Of a DNA stretch of 64,000 nt, positions 16,383 to 25,544 are shown one piece after another; within the stretch, counting starts at the first letter, position 1, and each line of letters begins with the position of its first letter. Source of the stretch: Labrys okinawensis (GTDB lineage: Bacteria > Pseudomonadota > Alphaproteobacteria > Rhizobiales > Labraceae); contig NZ_PUEJ01000007.1 of NCBI RefSeq assembly GCF_002982075.1, positions 248,001 to 312,000 on the forward strand. Direction: 5' to 3'. The translations under genes were made by a program, and so were the position numbers. Below the pieces are notes generated by a model. That model was given only the letters and a program-made list of their open reading frames with translations. It searched no databases and was not told the origin of the DNA.

Positions 16383-17074
16383 GCACCATCTCTCACCCCG
16401 CCAGGCTGACGCTCGTCAGCCATCATCTATGCCCCTATGTGCAGCGGGCGGCGATCGCGCTGATGGAAAAGGGAGCGCCGTTCGAACGGCGCTTCATCGA
16501 TCTTGCCGCCAAACCCGGCTGGTTCACGGCTTTATCCCCGCTCGGCAAGGTGCCGTTGCTGCTGGTGGAGAAGGCTGGGCAGCAACAGGCTGTGCTGTTC
16601 GAGAGCAGCGTCATCTGCGAATTCGTGGAGGAGACAGTGCAGGGCCCCAAGCTGCATCCCGCTGATCCGCTGGTGCGGGCTCGGCATCGGGCATGGATGG
16701 AGTTCGGGTCTGCCATCCTCGCCGATCTCTGGGGCCTGGAGACGGCCCCCGATGCGGCGGGTTTCGAACAAGCCCGCGCGAGGATGGCGGACAAATTCGC
16801 CCGCGTGGAGGAGGTGCTCGGCACCGGTCCCTATTTCGCGGGCGAGGCCTTCAGCCTGGTCGATGCGGTCTATGCGCCGATCTTCCGTTATTTCGACGTG
16901 TTCGACACCCTCGCCGATACCGCCCTCTTCGCCGGGTTGCCGCGCGTGCAGGCCTGGCGCCAGGCGCTGTCAGTGCGCCCCAGCGTGCGGGCGGCCGTCA
17001 CGCCCGACTATCCCGATCGCCTGCGCGCCTTTCTCGTGCGGCACGATGCTTTCCTGCTGAAACGGGCGGCGTGA
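16379..17074 (+). CDS. Second glutathione S-transferase family protein
   Basis: This 231-residue GST has LTLVSHHLCPYVQRAAIALMEKGAPFERRFIDL at the N-terminus, with CPYVQR as the active-site region of omega-like GSTs. PLGKVPLLLVE and FESSVICEFVEE complete the glutathione site, and ALFAGLPRVQAWRQAL lies in the helical domain. A Cys-Pro motif favours thiol-transferase or dehalogenase-type chemistry over classic conjugation. It overlaps the preceding GST by 4 bases and is followed by a 29-bp palindrome. The two GSTs share little sequence, so they are not a tandem duplication. Confidence 0.9.
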   Translation: MSTISHPARLTLVSHHLCPYVQRAAIALMEKGAPFERRFIDLAAKPGWFTALSPLGKVPLLLVEKAGQQQAVLFESSVICEFVEETVQGPKLHPADPLVRARHRAWMEFGSAILADLWGLETAPDAAGFEQARARMADKFARVEEVLGTGPYFAGEAFSLVDAVYAPIFRYFDVFDTLADTALFAGLPRVQAWRQALSVRPSVRAAVTPDYPDRLRAFLVRHDAFLLKRAA

Positions 17075-17087
17075 AAGAGAAGAACGC

Positions 17088-17164
17088 GTCATTGCGAGCA
17101 CAGCGAAGCAATCCAGCTTTGCCGCACACCTCGCACTGGATTGCTTCGCTGTGCTCGCAATGAC
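17088..17164. repeat. REP-like 29-bp perfect inverted repeat
   Basis: Arms 17088-17116 and 17136-17164 are perfectly complementary, with a 19-nt loop. The arm core CATTGCGAGCACAGCGAAGC belongs to a repeat type I recall as widespread between genes in Bradyrhizobium and related genera. It sits between convergent GST and hydrolase genes and could stop transcription from both sides. There is no coding capacity. Confidence 0.75.
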
Positions 17165-17199
17165 CCCCTGAAACTGCCTAGCCGCCTGCGCCCGGCCCC

Positions 17200-19194
17200 T
17201 CACACCAGCCGGCGCGGGATCACCTCGTGGAAGCTGCGGTCGGCGATCTCGACCCAGTCCTGGAAAGCCTGGATCCGGGCGCTGATCTCGAAATTCTCGT
17301 CATTGGCGATCATGCGGGCTTCGGCTTCGATGCGGAATTCGATTCCGTCGCAGGCGAGCGTGCAGTGATGCGTCACCGTCTGGCGGGCGCTGTGAGGCTC
17401 GCCGTCCCGGATCGAGAATTCCCGGCGCAGCTTATGGGCGAAATCGGTGGCGATTTCTTCAAAACGCATCGGCGCCGAGCCGAAGGCGTCGCCGTCGACC
17501 ACGAGATGGGCGGTGCCTTCGATGAGGTCGAGGCTGAATCTGCGCTCGGCCTGGGGCGGACGGCTCGTATGTACCGGGCCGGTCTCCGCCATGCTGACGG
17601 GCGGAAAGGCGAGGGCGGCGTCTTCGCGCCGCGGCCGGCGCACCGGCAGGATCAGGGCGGCCTCGCCGGTGCGGACCGTCAGTGTCGCCTGCTCGCGTGC
17701 CGGCCAGACCATCGGCCAGGCCGAAGTCGCAATCGACAGGCGAATGCGGTTGCCGGCGACGAAGGCATGGGCGCAATCATTGAGCCTGATGCGAACCGTT
17801 TCGAACTCGCCGGGCGTGAGGGGCTTGGGCTCGGCGTGGCCGTCCCGATGGGTGAGATTGAGGATGGCATAGGAGACGCGCTCGGAGGAGCCGTCCGGCG
17901 CGACATCGCACAGCCGCACATGGATCTGCGCCGTCGGCCGGTCGGAGGCGATTTCCAGCACCAGCTCCGGTGCGCCGAGGATCTCGGTACGGTCGGCGAG
18001 TTCCTTGGAATCGAAGACGAGGGACAGGCCGTCGTCGAGGCGCTGGTCGGCCGGCGCTTCGCCCGGCAGGCCGGAGCTCATCCATTCGCCGCCGCCGGCG
18101 CCGCACCACAGGGGCGAGCGGATGGCAAGTTCGGCGGCGGGTGCCGGCCGCCACCAGAGCTGGCCGGGTGAAAGGAACATCGGCCGCCGGGTGATCAGGC
18201 GGGAGGGCCAGGAGGCCTCGCCGATCCAGCGGCCATTGCGGCCCTCCTCCGAGGTGCCGCGTTCCTGCATATAGGCCCTCAGCATCGGCTCGGACATGAT
18301 GCCGTTGTCCTGCCCCTTGAGCCAGTGGTCCCACCAGCGCAGGGCCTCCTCCAGGAAGCCGATGGCGGGGCCGGGCGTGCCCTGATGGGGGTAGTGATGG
18401 GCCCAGGGCCCGATCAGGCCGAGGCGCGGGCCCGGCAGATGCTCGAGGAGGCGGGGGATCGCATTGGAATAGGCGTCCGCCCAGCCGCCGACAGCGAAGA
18501 CCGGTACTTCGATGGCGGACCAGTCCTCGCAGACCGAGCCCTGCCGCCAATAGGTGCCGCGATGCTGCTCGCTGGCCCAGATCGCCGGAAAGAAGGGCAG
18601 ATGATCGAGGCGCTTCTCCCAGGCCTCGCGCCAGCCTTCGCCGTGGAGGGAGGGCGTGGGCGGCAAGGCCTGCCAGGCCATCATCGCCGAGCCCCACCAC
18701 AGATTGTCCGCCAGAAGGGCGCCGCCCATGAAATGCACGTCGTCGGCATAGCGGTCGTCGGTGGAGCACACGCTGATCACCGCCCTCAGGGCCGGCGGCC
18801 GGCGAGCGGCGACCTGCAGGGCGTTGAAGCCGCCCCAGCTCTTGCCGATCATGCCGACCTTGCCGTCGCACCAGGATTGCTGCGCGATCCAGGCAATCAC
18901 GGCGCAGGCATCCTCCTGTTCCAGCGGCAGATATTCGTCGTCGAGCAGGCCCTCGCTGTCGCCCGACCCCCGCATGTCGACGCGGATGGCGGCGTAGCCA
19001 TGCGCCGCGAACCAGCCATGCATGGCCTCGTCGCGCGAACGCGTGCCGTCCCGCTTGCGATAGGGGATATATTCCAGGATGGCGGGAACAGGCGCGGTCT
19101 CCGCTCCTTCCGGCAGCCACAGGCGCGCCGCCAGCCTGATGCCATCGGGCATCGCGATCGTCAGATGTTCGATGGTGCGGACGGGATTGGGCAT
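17200..19194 (-). CDS. CocE/NonD-family hydrolase (X-Pro dipeptidyl-peptidase S15 type)
   Basis: The 664-residue protein has an S15-type alpha/beta hydrolase domain with the nucleophile Ser119 in GKSWGG, preceded by YIPYRKRDGT and the oxyanion region VDMRGSGDSEG. The C-terminal third is the PepX-C beta-sandwich domain (ELVLEIASDRPTAQIHVRLCDV, GEFETVRIRLNDCAHAF). Relatives include cocaine esterase and glutaryl-7-ACA acylase. The substrate is unknown, presumably a small ester or amide. No signal peptide is seen. The gene is separated from the siderophore operon by a terminator and is probably independent. Confidence 0.88.
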   Translation of the reverse strand: MPNPVRTIEHLTIAMPDGIRLAARLWLPEGAETAPVPAILEYIPYRKRDGTRSRDEAMHGWFAAHGYAAIRVDMRGSGDSEGLLDDEYLPLEQEDACAVIAWIAQQSWCDGKVGMIGKSWGGFNALQVAARRPPALRAVISVCSTDDRYADDVHFMGGALLADNLWWGSAMMAWQALPPTPSLHGEGWREAWEKRLDHLPFFPAIWASEQHRGTYWRQGSVCEDWSAIEVPVFAVGGWADAYSNAIPRLLEHLPGPRLGLIGPWAHHYPHQGTPGPAIGFLEEALRWWDHWLKGQDNGIMSEPMLRAYMQERGTSEEGRNGRWIGEASWPSRLITRRPMFLSPGQLWWRPAPAAELAIRSPLWCGAGGGEWMSSGLPGEAPADQRLDDGLSLVFDSKELADRTEILGAPELVLEIASDRPTAQIHVRLCDVAPDGSSERVSYAILNLTHRDGHAEPKPLTPGEFETVRIRLNDCAHAFVAGNRIRLSIATSAWPMVWPAREQATLTVRTGEAALILPVRRPRREDAALAFPPVSMAETGPVHTSRPPQAERRFSLDLIEGTAHLVVDGDAFGSAPMRFEEIATDFAHKLRREFSIRDGEPHSARQTVTHHCTLACDGIEFRIEAEARMIANDENFEISARIQAFQDWVEIADRSFHEVIPRRLV

Positions 19195-19246
19195 GGTTCA
19201 CTCTGGAGCAAGGCGCGTTTTGGCGGAAACGCACTTTTACTCAAAA

Positions 19247-19286
19247 ATCAGGCCTTGAGAATGCGTCGGCATTCTCAAGGCCTGAT
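19247..19286 (-). terminator. Strong intrinsic terminator of the iuc operon
   Basis: An 18-bp perfect stem (19247-19264 and 19269-19286) with a 4-nt loop lies 29 bases past the iucD stop. On the minus strand it is followed by TTTTTGAG. Together these are a textbook Rho-independent terminator for the minus-strand siderophore operon. Confidence 0.85.
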
Positions 19287-19314
19287 ATGAGCTTTCCGCT
19301 CCGGCCGGCGAATG

Positions 19315-20658
19315 TCAGCAGCTGCGATGGGAGGGGCGGCGCAGATATTCGACTTCCGCGTCGGCGATCTCGGCCTGGTCGCTGCCCGTCGACCAGGCCA
19401 GCGGCGAGGCCGGCGGCTCGACGTCGAAGAAGGGCTGCCCGATCAGGGCATTGGCGATCACCGCACTGCGCCAGGCCATCAGACTGAGCTGCGGCTCGGC
19501 GATGCCGTGGCTGATCAGCCCCGCGTTCAGCGCGAAGATGCGGTTATCGGCCGGGCCGTCCCATTTCACCGAGAAATCGGCATCCAGCCGCAGCCGGCCT
19601 GTCCCGTCGATCGCAATGCGGTCCTGGATCGGCGAGAGGCAGTCGGGCAGGCGATAGCTGTAGCCCGTGGCCAGCACGATCACGTCGGCCTGGCTGAATT
19701 CGATGCCGCCGTCGAAGCCGTTGCGCATCACCAGCCGGAAGCCGCCGGCGCCCTGTTCGACGTCCAGCACCTCGCGATGCGGCATCAGCCGGGCCTGCGG
19801 GCCACCACGCTCGATATGGCGTAGCGTGTAGAGGCGGCGGTAGATCTGCGACAGGGTGGAGGCGGAGACACCATCGCCCGCCAGCTTCTCGCGCTCCACG
19901 GTGGACAGGCGGCGCCCCTCGGCGAGATTGTGGAAATTGCGCACATAGTGAGGGGTGAACAATTCGTTGGTGAAGGGCGTGGCATCGAGCGGCTGGAAGT
20001 TCGGGCGCAGGCTGATCCAGTCGACCGACGCGGCCGCGGCTTCGCCCGCTCCCAGCAGATGCAGCAGGATCTCCGCGCCGCTCTGGCCGCCGCCGATCAC
20101 CGCCACGCGCTTGCCCGCGGCACGGGCGAGTTCGAAGGCGGCGCGCGAGGAGTGGAAATGGTTCTGGCCGGTCAGCTTGCGCACGAAGTCCGGCTGATAG
20201 GGCTGCAGGCCGATGCCGAGGGCGACGTTGCGGGCTTCCACCGAGCCGTTGCCCGTCTGCAAGATGAAGTGGCGGCCATCGAAGTCGAGGGTCTGCACAT
20301 CTTCGCCAAAGCGCAGGCTGTCCAGGCCCTTGGCGACCCAGGCCAGGTAATTGGCGAATTCCTGGCGCGGCACGTCGGCGAACTCGGCATTGATGAAGTC
20401 ATAGAAGCGCCGATGCGCCACGAGATAGGCGATGAAGCTCCACGGGCTGGTCGGATTGGTGGCCGTGACCAGATCCTTGAGGAAGGAGGTCTGCAGCGTC
20501 ACGTCGGGCAGCATCATGCCCGGATGCCAGTCGAAGCGCTCGCGTTTCTCGAAAAAGGCGGCCTCGACGCCGTCGATGGCATCGAGTTGGGCGGCGAGGC
20601 TGAGGTTGAACGGGCCGATACCGATGCCGGCGAGGTCGAGCGGATTGCGCTGTGTCAT
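19315..20658 (-). CDS. iucD: L-lysine N6-monooxygenase-type siderophore enzyme (IucD)
   Basis: This 447-residue flavoprotein belongs to the IucD/PvdA/SidA N-hydroxylase family. It has the FAD motif LAGIGIGPFNLSLAAQL at the N-terminus, DWHPGMMLPDVTLQTSFLKDL, the NADPH motif VAVIGGGQSGAEILLHLL, and ATGYSYRLPD near the C-terminus. It would N-hydroxylate lysine with NADPH and oxygen, the first step to a hydroxamate siderophore. Ornithine or a diamine cannot be excluded, but no diamine-forming genes are nearby. Its start overlaps the iucC stop by 4 bases, and it is the last gene of the operon. Confidence 0.9.
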   Translation of the reverse strand: MTQRNPLDLAGIGIGPFNLSLAAQLDAIDGVEAAFFEKRERFDWHPGMMLPDVTLQTSFLKDLVTATNPTSPWSFIAYLVAHRRFYDFINAEFADVPRQEFANYLAWVAKGLDSLRFGEDVQTLDFDGRHFILQTGNGSVEARNVALGIGLQPYQPDFVRKLTGQNHFHSSRAAFELARAAGKRVAVIGGGQSGAEILLHLLGAGEAAAASVDWISLRPNFQPLDATPFTNELFTPHYVRNFHNLAEGRRLSTVEREKLAGDGVSASTLSQIYRRLYTLRHIERGGPQARLMPHREVLDVEQGAGGFRLVMRNGFDGGIEFSQADVIVLATGYSYRLPDCLSPIQDRIAIDGTGRLRLDADFSVKWDGPADNRIFALNAGLISHGIAEPQLSLMAWRSAVIANALIGQPFFDVEPPASPLAWSTGSDQAEIADAEVEYLRRPSHRSC

Positions 20659-22514
20659 GCCTGAACTCCTGCGGATTTGTCGGCGAAATCGCGGTCCCGG
20701 CGGGGGCGGGATTCGCGTTCAGCAAGGTGAAGGGGGTTGTCGAGTTCGCTGCCCAGGCTCGGCACCGGGCGGCGATTGGCGTCGCCATAGCCGATGGCGA
20801 GCCTGACGCGGTTGATGCAGATGCGCGGCACCTTCGGCGTGAAGAGATCGAACAGCTCGAAGCGGTGCGCGAGATCGGGATGACGCTCCTGATAGAGGCG
20901 CAGGCGCTGCCCGAGCACGCCGTAGAACTCGATTTCAGGAAAACGATCGTGGCTTGCCAGCGTATCGGAAAGGAAGCGCAGCACGCTGGCGAAATGCCCG
21001 GTCTGCAGGTGCTGCAGGAGATGGGCCGCCGGCCGCTTCAGCAGGGCCTCGCGGATGGCCGGCGCAAGGTCCGCGGCTTCCGGGAATTCCTGGTCCACGA
21101 GGTCGACGTCGCCCTGTAGGTCCTTCAGCGCTACGCCGCAGGGAACGGCGCCGTCGAGCAGCACGGTGATGTTCTGGCCATGGGCGATGAAGCCCACGCC
21201 GTAACGGCAGAGGAAATGGTAGAGCGGCAGGACGACGGCGTCGAACAGGCGTGACAGCCATGCCGCATGCGACAGGCCCGATGCCGCGATCAGGGCGCTG
21301 GCGAGTGGCACGCCGGCAAAATCGCTCTTGATGAGGGCGCCGAGCATCAGCGGGCGCCGCCCCGTGGCGAGGCCGGTTTCCGGGCTCTCGCGCCAGATTA
21401 CCCCCAGCATCTCGCGGAATTGGTAGGGAGCGTCGGCGATCCGCTCATAGAGAGGATGGGGATAGAAGGCGCCCGCGCATTCGCGCAGCACCAGCGCATC
21501 GGCAAGTTCGGGATCCTGCTCGGTCTTGTCGGCCAGCCAGTTCGAGAAGGCCGGGCCGATCGCCATGTATTTGCCGGGCACGCCGCGCCAGGCCGAGGTG
21601 TTGAGGATGGTGAGCGAGAGCTTGAGGTGAAGCTTGGCTGGCGAGGCCGCATTGGCGAGAGTGCGCAGCGACTGCAGGGGACGATAGGCATCGCCGAAAA
21701 GCCCGAGCGGCACGATGCGCCCGGCCGCGATCTCGCCGGCGAATTGCGCCACGATCATGTTGTCCCACTGCCAGGGATGCACCGGCAGGAGCATGAAGCG
21801 CGCCGGATCGAGGCCTGCGGCCTTGCAGGCGGCCTGCAGCCTCTTGCGCTCGTCCTCGCCGAGGGAGGCGGCGAGCAGCGCCTCCTCGTCGATGTCCCCG
21901 GCCAGGCTCAGGCGGCAACGGCTGCGATCCGCGGCCAGCCAGAACAGCTGGAAGGTCGGCTGGAATTCGGGCGCATAATGGGCGAAGTCGCTGAGGCCCC
22001 AGCCGATGCGGCCCTTGCTGGCCGGCGCCTTGGGATGGCCGTCGAGATAGGCCTGGAGCTGGTCGTCCGGCAGGGTGAGCAGATGTTCGCTTTCGCCGGA
22101 GCCGGCCATGGTCGCGATTCGGGCATCCGCCAACAAGGTGCTGAACAGCTCCTTGGCGTAGATGCACAGCGTGTCCGGCTCGATGTCCAGGGTTTCGCGG
22201 GCATCGAGCATGAAGCCGGCGGCATCGTCGGCGGGGCGCAGTGCGGCGCCGTCCTGTCGCATCAGGCTGGCGGCGTCGATCGACAGATTGCCCCAGATGC
22301 GGCGTACCGCCTTGAAGCGATAGGCGACGCCACCGCCCAGGCGCAGGATCCACTGGGTGGCCTCGGCATTGGCCGGCTCGGGCGTGAGGCCTTCCTCGAA
22401 GGTGAGTTCGCTGATCGCCTTGGCGATGACGGCCCGGTTCAGCGCCAGCCAGAGTCCGGCGTCGATGGACCCGCCACCGGGCAGAGGGCCGAGGGTTGGG
22501 CTGCCGCCGGTCAT
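20655..22514 (-). CDS. iucC: Siderophore synthetase IucC-type (NIS synthetase)
   Basis: The 619-residue protein is an IucA/IucC-family NRPS-independent siderophore synthetase. Hallmarks are LLPVHPWQWDN, KLSLTILNTSAWRGVPGKYMA and HGQNITVLLDGAVPCG, with a C-terminal FhuF-like region. It would use ATP to join a second acetyl-hydroxylysine to the citrate half-product, as IucC does in aerobactin synthesis. The ATG at 22514 overlaps the iucB stop by 4 bases, which decides the start over a longer frame from 22553. Assignment to IucC rather than IucA rests on gene order and sequence. Confidence 0.88.
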   Translation of the reverse strand: MTGGSPTLGPLPGGGSIDAGLWLALNRAVIAKAISELTFEEGLTPEPANAEATQWILRLGGGVAYRFKAVRRIWGNLSIDAASLMRQDGAALRPADDAAGFMLDARETLDIEPDTLCIYAKELFSTLLADARIATMAGSGESEHLLTLPDDQLQAYLDGHPKAPASKGRIGWGLSDFAHYAPEFQPTFQLFWLAADRSRCRLSLAGDIDEEALLAASLGEDERKRLQAACKAAGLDPARFMLLPVHPWQWDNMIVAQFAGEIAAGRIVPLGLFGDAYRPLQSLRTLANAASPAKLHLKLSLTILNTSAWRGVPGKYMAIGPAFSNWLADKTEQDPELADALVLRECAGAFYPHPLYERIADAPYQFREMLGVIWRESPETGLATGRRPLMLGALIKSDFAGVPLASALIAASGLSHAAWLSRLFDAVVLPLYHFLCRYGVGFIAHGQNITVLLDGAVPCGVALKDLQGDVDLVDQEFPEAADLAPAIREALLKRPAAHLLQHLQTGHFASVLRFLSDTLASHDRFPEIEFYGVLGQRLRLYQERHPDLAHRFELFDLFTPKVPRICINRVRLAIGYGDANRRPVPSLGSELDNPLHLAERESRPRRDRDFADKSAGVQA

Positions 22515-23602
22515 AGCGTCACCTCCCGAAAGAAGCGCTCGCGCTGGCAGCACACCAGAGCCGCGCGCTTATGCGGGAAGTCGAATTCCTTCACCTTGTC
22601 ATACGCGGTCTGGGCGCAATAGCTCAGCATCTTCTGGTGGGAGGCGCGAGGCTCGCCGACCACCCGGCGGGTGCGCGGCTCGTCCAGGAACAGGCAGTGG
22701 GTCACCGAGCGGAACCAGGTGCCGGTCCTGGCGCGGCCGAGATGGCGGGAATTGCCGATCAGGCCGTGCCAGCCGCGATCGTAATCCTCCGCGTCGTAGA
22801 AGGGACCGAGCCGGTCTTCCTTGGCCCAGTAGAATTCGAAATAGCCGGATGGCTCGTCGCCCAGGCTGCCGATCACGCCGAAGATATGCGGATCGGCTTC
22901 CTGATCGGCGAGATAGCGGTCGAGCTCGGCCTCGCTCTGGGCCAGCTCCCAGAAGAAGGCGACACGCGGCTGGTTCATCCAGCCATGGAACAGCTTGAGA
23001 TCGCGGCGCCGATCAATGGCCCGCATCGACAGCGTGGTTCTGAGCTCCGGAATCCAGCGCCGGTAGAAGGTGCCGGTCGGCTGCGGCGGCCGCAAGGGCG
23101 GCAGGCGGTCCTGCGGGCCGATGGCGGATCGGATCTCGGGAAAGGCGCGCAGCCCTTCCGGCCGGTGCCAGAGCAAAGGCAGCTGGTAGAAATGCTCGCG
23201 GGCGATGCGGACGGCGCTCGTGCCCGTTTCCTGGTCCGCCACGACCTGGGCAGAGAGGGCGAGCAGGCCCGGCCTGGAGGCGACATCGGGCAGATGCAGG
23301 GCGGACATGGCGGGGAAGAGCTGGAAGGCGGCTTCCACCAGGACGGCAATGATATGGACATCGCCAGGATGAGAGGCATCGGGCTGGCGGATGGCAAGAA
23401 AGCCCGGCCCGTCGCCTTCCGGAGCGCGCAACCCGGCCCGTCCGATTGTCACCGGGCCAGCCTGGGCAACCAGTTCAAGGCTGCCATCCGCCTGCAGGAG
23501 GCTCTCGATGACAGCTTCGCCGTCGAGGCCGAGAGGCCAGTGCCGGCTCGGCGCGGGGGAAACGGCGATCTCGGTGGGATCGATCTTCATCTGCAGGGTC
23601 AT
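22511..23602 (-). CDS. iucB: N6-hydroxylysine O/N-acetyltransferase (IucB-type)
   Basis: The 363-residue protein has a C-terminal GNAT-like acetyltransferase domain of the RhbD/IucB type: LKLFHGWMNQPRVAFFWEL, then PHIFGVIGSLGDEPSGYFEFYWAKEDRLG, and RTGTWFRSVTHCLFLDEP. The N-terminal 170 residues are a less conserved domain. It would acetylate hydroxylysine with acetyl-CoA to make the hydroxamate. It overlaps iucA upstream (4 bases) and iucC downstream (4 bases), so the three are translationally coupled. Confidence 0.88.
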   Translation of the reverse strand: MTLQMKIDPTEIAVSPAPSRHWPLGLDGEAVIESLLQADGSLELVAQAGPVTIGRAGLRAPEGDGPGFLAIRQPDASHPGDVHIIAVLVEAAFQLFPAMSALHLPDVASRPGLLALSAQVVADQETGTSAVRIAREHFYQLPLLWHRPEGLRAFPEIRSAIGPQDRLPPLRPPQPTGTFYRRWIPELRTTLSMRAIDRRRDLKLFHGWMNQPRVAFFWELAQSEAELDRYLADQEADPHIFGVIGSLGDEPSGYFEFYWAKEDRLGPFYDAEDYDRGWHGLIGNSRHLGRARTGTWFRSVTHCLFLDEPRTRRVVGEPRASHQKMLSYCAQTAYDKVKEFDFPHKRAALVCCQRERFFREVTL

Positions 23603-25389
23603 GCCGCGGCCTCCGCGATGGGGTTGGGCAAGGGCACATAGCCGGCGAGAGGATCGGTCACCTCCGTGTTTTCATTGATGTTGCGGAAGCAGATCATGAA
23701 GTTTCCTTTGCTGCCGAGCGTCGGCGCGTCGAGGAGGTAGGTGAGGCAGGTCTTGTCGGCGAGCGGCAGGGCGGCGAGCTCTTCGAGGAAGAAGCGCAGG
23801 TCGCCGATCAGGATGTCCTCGGCGATGAGACGCGAGGTGCCGAGCGCGCCGATCACCGCGAAGACCGAATTGACGAGGAGGTAGTAGCCCACGAGCCGGG
23901 CGGCATCGCTGGAATTGAAGACATGGCCAGCCCGCATCGGGCTACCGGGCGCCTTGGCCGCGAGCTCGGGAAGGAATTCGCGGATATAGCCGGTGCCCTG
24001 GCAGTCTCGGAAATGCACGCCCGCCGGCCAGCCTTCCGCGAGTTCCACCACGATGTTCTGCTGATGCGCACCGAAAAGGAGGCCGATATCGGCCTGGATC
24101 TGCAGGAAGGGTGCGACGACCTTGTCGAGGAACTGGCGGAACCAGCGGCGCGCCACCCCGGCGGGATCGGCCGGCTCCTGCCCGGCGATGCGCCGGACGA
24201 CGGCGGCGAGGGCACTGTCATGCCCGTCGGGGTAGATCTCGCAAAGCGCGGCCAGCACGGCGGCGGAGGGCTGGCTGTCCCCCTTGAACGGGTTTTCGCG
24301 CAGGATCACCGTGGTCTGCGGCAGGGCCTGGCCGTCGGCGTCCCGCAGCAGGAGATAGGCGGGTTCGCCCATCACCTTGAAGCTCGGGAAGCGCCGGGCG
24401 ATGGTCCGGCCGACTTCACCGGCCAGGAGGCGATCGATCTCGATGCCTCGCTCGCATTCGCGGGTTTCGATGACCCGGCGCGAATTGGTGAGGCGCAGGC
24501 TGAGCGAGAATTTCAGCATCCAGTCGGCGTGCGGGGCATGGATGGCGCGCAGCGACGAGGTCGCCTGCCAAGGGGAGCCGGCATGGCCGAGATCCTGAAG
24601 AAAGCCGCGGCGGAACAGGCCGTCGATGGCCGGATCGAGCGCCAGCTGCGCCGCCTGCCAGGGATGCATCGGCAGAAGAACGCGGTTCTTCGCAGCCTGC
24701 ACGACCTCCGGATCCATCGCAGGATCGCTGGCGGCCAGCGCCTGGCAGAGCTCGGCTGCGCTCTGGGTACGCGAACTGTCCTGAAGCACCAGCGCGGGAT
24801 CGGCGGCCCACCAGCGCAGGGCGAATCCGCGCCGATATTCGGGGGCGAAGCGCCTGGAATCCTCCAGGGTGAACTGGTCGCGGCTGCGCGGGGTGGGATG
24901 CACGGCATGGCCGAAGCGCAACGAGCCCTCGGCCTCGGCGAAGCTGGGATCGCGCTGCGCGAAATAGACATCGGGGGAGGGGACGCGCGCTGTCACATCC
25001 TCGATGTTCCTGATGCTGTCGAATACCCGCGACAGGAAGGTGAGGCTCCTGTCCTTGTCGGCGCTGCCGACGATGTCCGGTTCGCTGGCGAGCAGGAAGA
25101 CGAACTCCTGGAAGCTGATCGGGCGCGGGGGCGTCGCGCCCGAAAATTCCAGGAAGGGCGGCCGGAAGCCGTGATAGGCCACGCGCGATCGATGCGTCAC
25201 CTCGATGGCGACATGGCCGCCACGGCGCGGCAGGGGAAAGCGGGCGAGAAGCCAGCCGTTTCCGGCGCTGCCGTCTTCATGTTCCATCGTCCAGCCCTGC
25301 CATTCGCGCATCAGGCTGTTCAGGAAGGCGCGCATGGAGACGTCGTGGGCGGTATCGATGGATCGTCTGATCAGGTCGATAGCGTTCAT
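23599..25389 (-). CDS. iucA: Siderophore synthetase IucA-type (NIS synthetase)
   Basis: The first gene of the operon encodes a 596-residue IucA/IucC-family enzyme with VLLPMHPWQAAQLAL, MLKFSLSLRLTNSRRVIETR and HQQNIVVELAEGWPAGVHFRD. Its FhuF-like C-terminus has TYLLDAPTLGSKGNFMICF. It would attach the first acetyl-hydroxylysine to citrate. IucA and IucC here are clearly diverged paralogues, as in known aerobactin loci. The gene starts 67 bases from a 43-bp perfect dyad shared with the divergent exporter gene, where iron-dependent or AraC-type control is likely. Confidence 0.88.
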   Translation of the reverse strand: MNAIDLIRRSIDTAHDVSMRAFLNSLMREWQGWTMEHEDGSAGNGWLLARFPLPRRGGHVAIEVTHRSRVAYHGFRPPFLEFSGATPPRPISFQEFVFLLASEPDIVGSADKDRSLTFLSRVFDSIRNIEDVTARVPSPDVYFAQRDPSFAEAEGSLRFGHAVHPTPRSRDQFTLEDSRRFAPEYRRGFALRWWAADPALVLQDSSRTQSAAELCQALAASDPAMDPEVVQAAKNRVLLPMHPWQAAQLALDPAIDGLFRRGFLQDLGHAGSPWQATSSLRAIHAPHADWMLKFSLSLRLTNSRRVIETRECERGIEIDRLLAGEVGRTIARRFPSFKVMGEPAYLLLRDADGQALPQTTVILRENPFKGDSQPSAAVLAALCEIYPDGHDSALAAVVRRIAGQEPADPAGVARRWFRQFLDKVVAPFLQIQADIGLLFGAHQQNIVVELAEGWPAGVHFRDCQGTGYIREFLPELAAKAPGSPMRAGHVFNSSDAARLVGYYLLVNSVFAVIGALGTSRLIAEDILIGDLRFFLEELAALPLADKTCLTYLLDAPTLGSKGNFMICFRNINENTEVTDPLAGYVPLPNPIAEAAA

Positions 25390-25413
25390 GGTGTTCCTTT
25401 TCAGCAGAACTCC

Positions 25414-25456
25414 AAATTGTACAAGTAATTTATAGAAGAAATTACTTGTACAATTT
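25414..25456. promoter_or_regulatory. 43-bp perfect dyad between iucA and exporter genes
   Basis: Arms 25414-25431 and 25439-25456 are perfectly complementary over 18 bases, with a 7-nt spacer. Each contains the palindrome TTGTACAA. The element is AT-rich in a GC-rich genome and lies 25 bases upstream of iucA and 88 bases upstream of the divergent exporter start. It does not match the classic Fur box, the RirA iron-responsive box or the Irr box as I know them. An operator for the locus AraC regulator or another iron regulator is likely. Confidence 0.7.
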
Positions 25457-25544
25457 ATAAATCTTCTATATAAAATTAAATTTTACTGTTGAATTCCCTA
25501 GAGTTTATTTCTAATTGGATCAAGGAAATTATTTGGAGAAAAGC

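Noticed and set aside
17088-17164. Insertion sequence end
   Set aside because: No transposase gene, target duplication or paired terminal repeat; fits a stand-alone REP-like element better.
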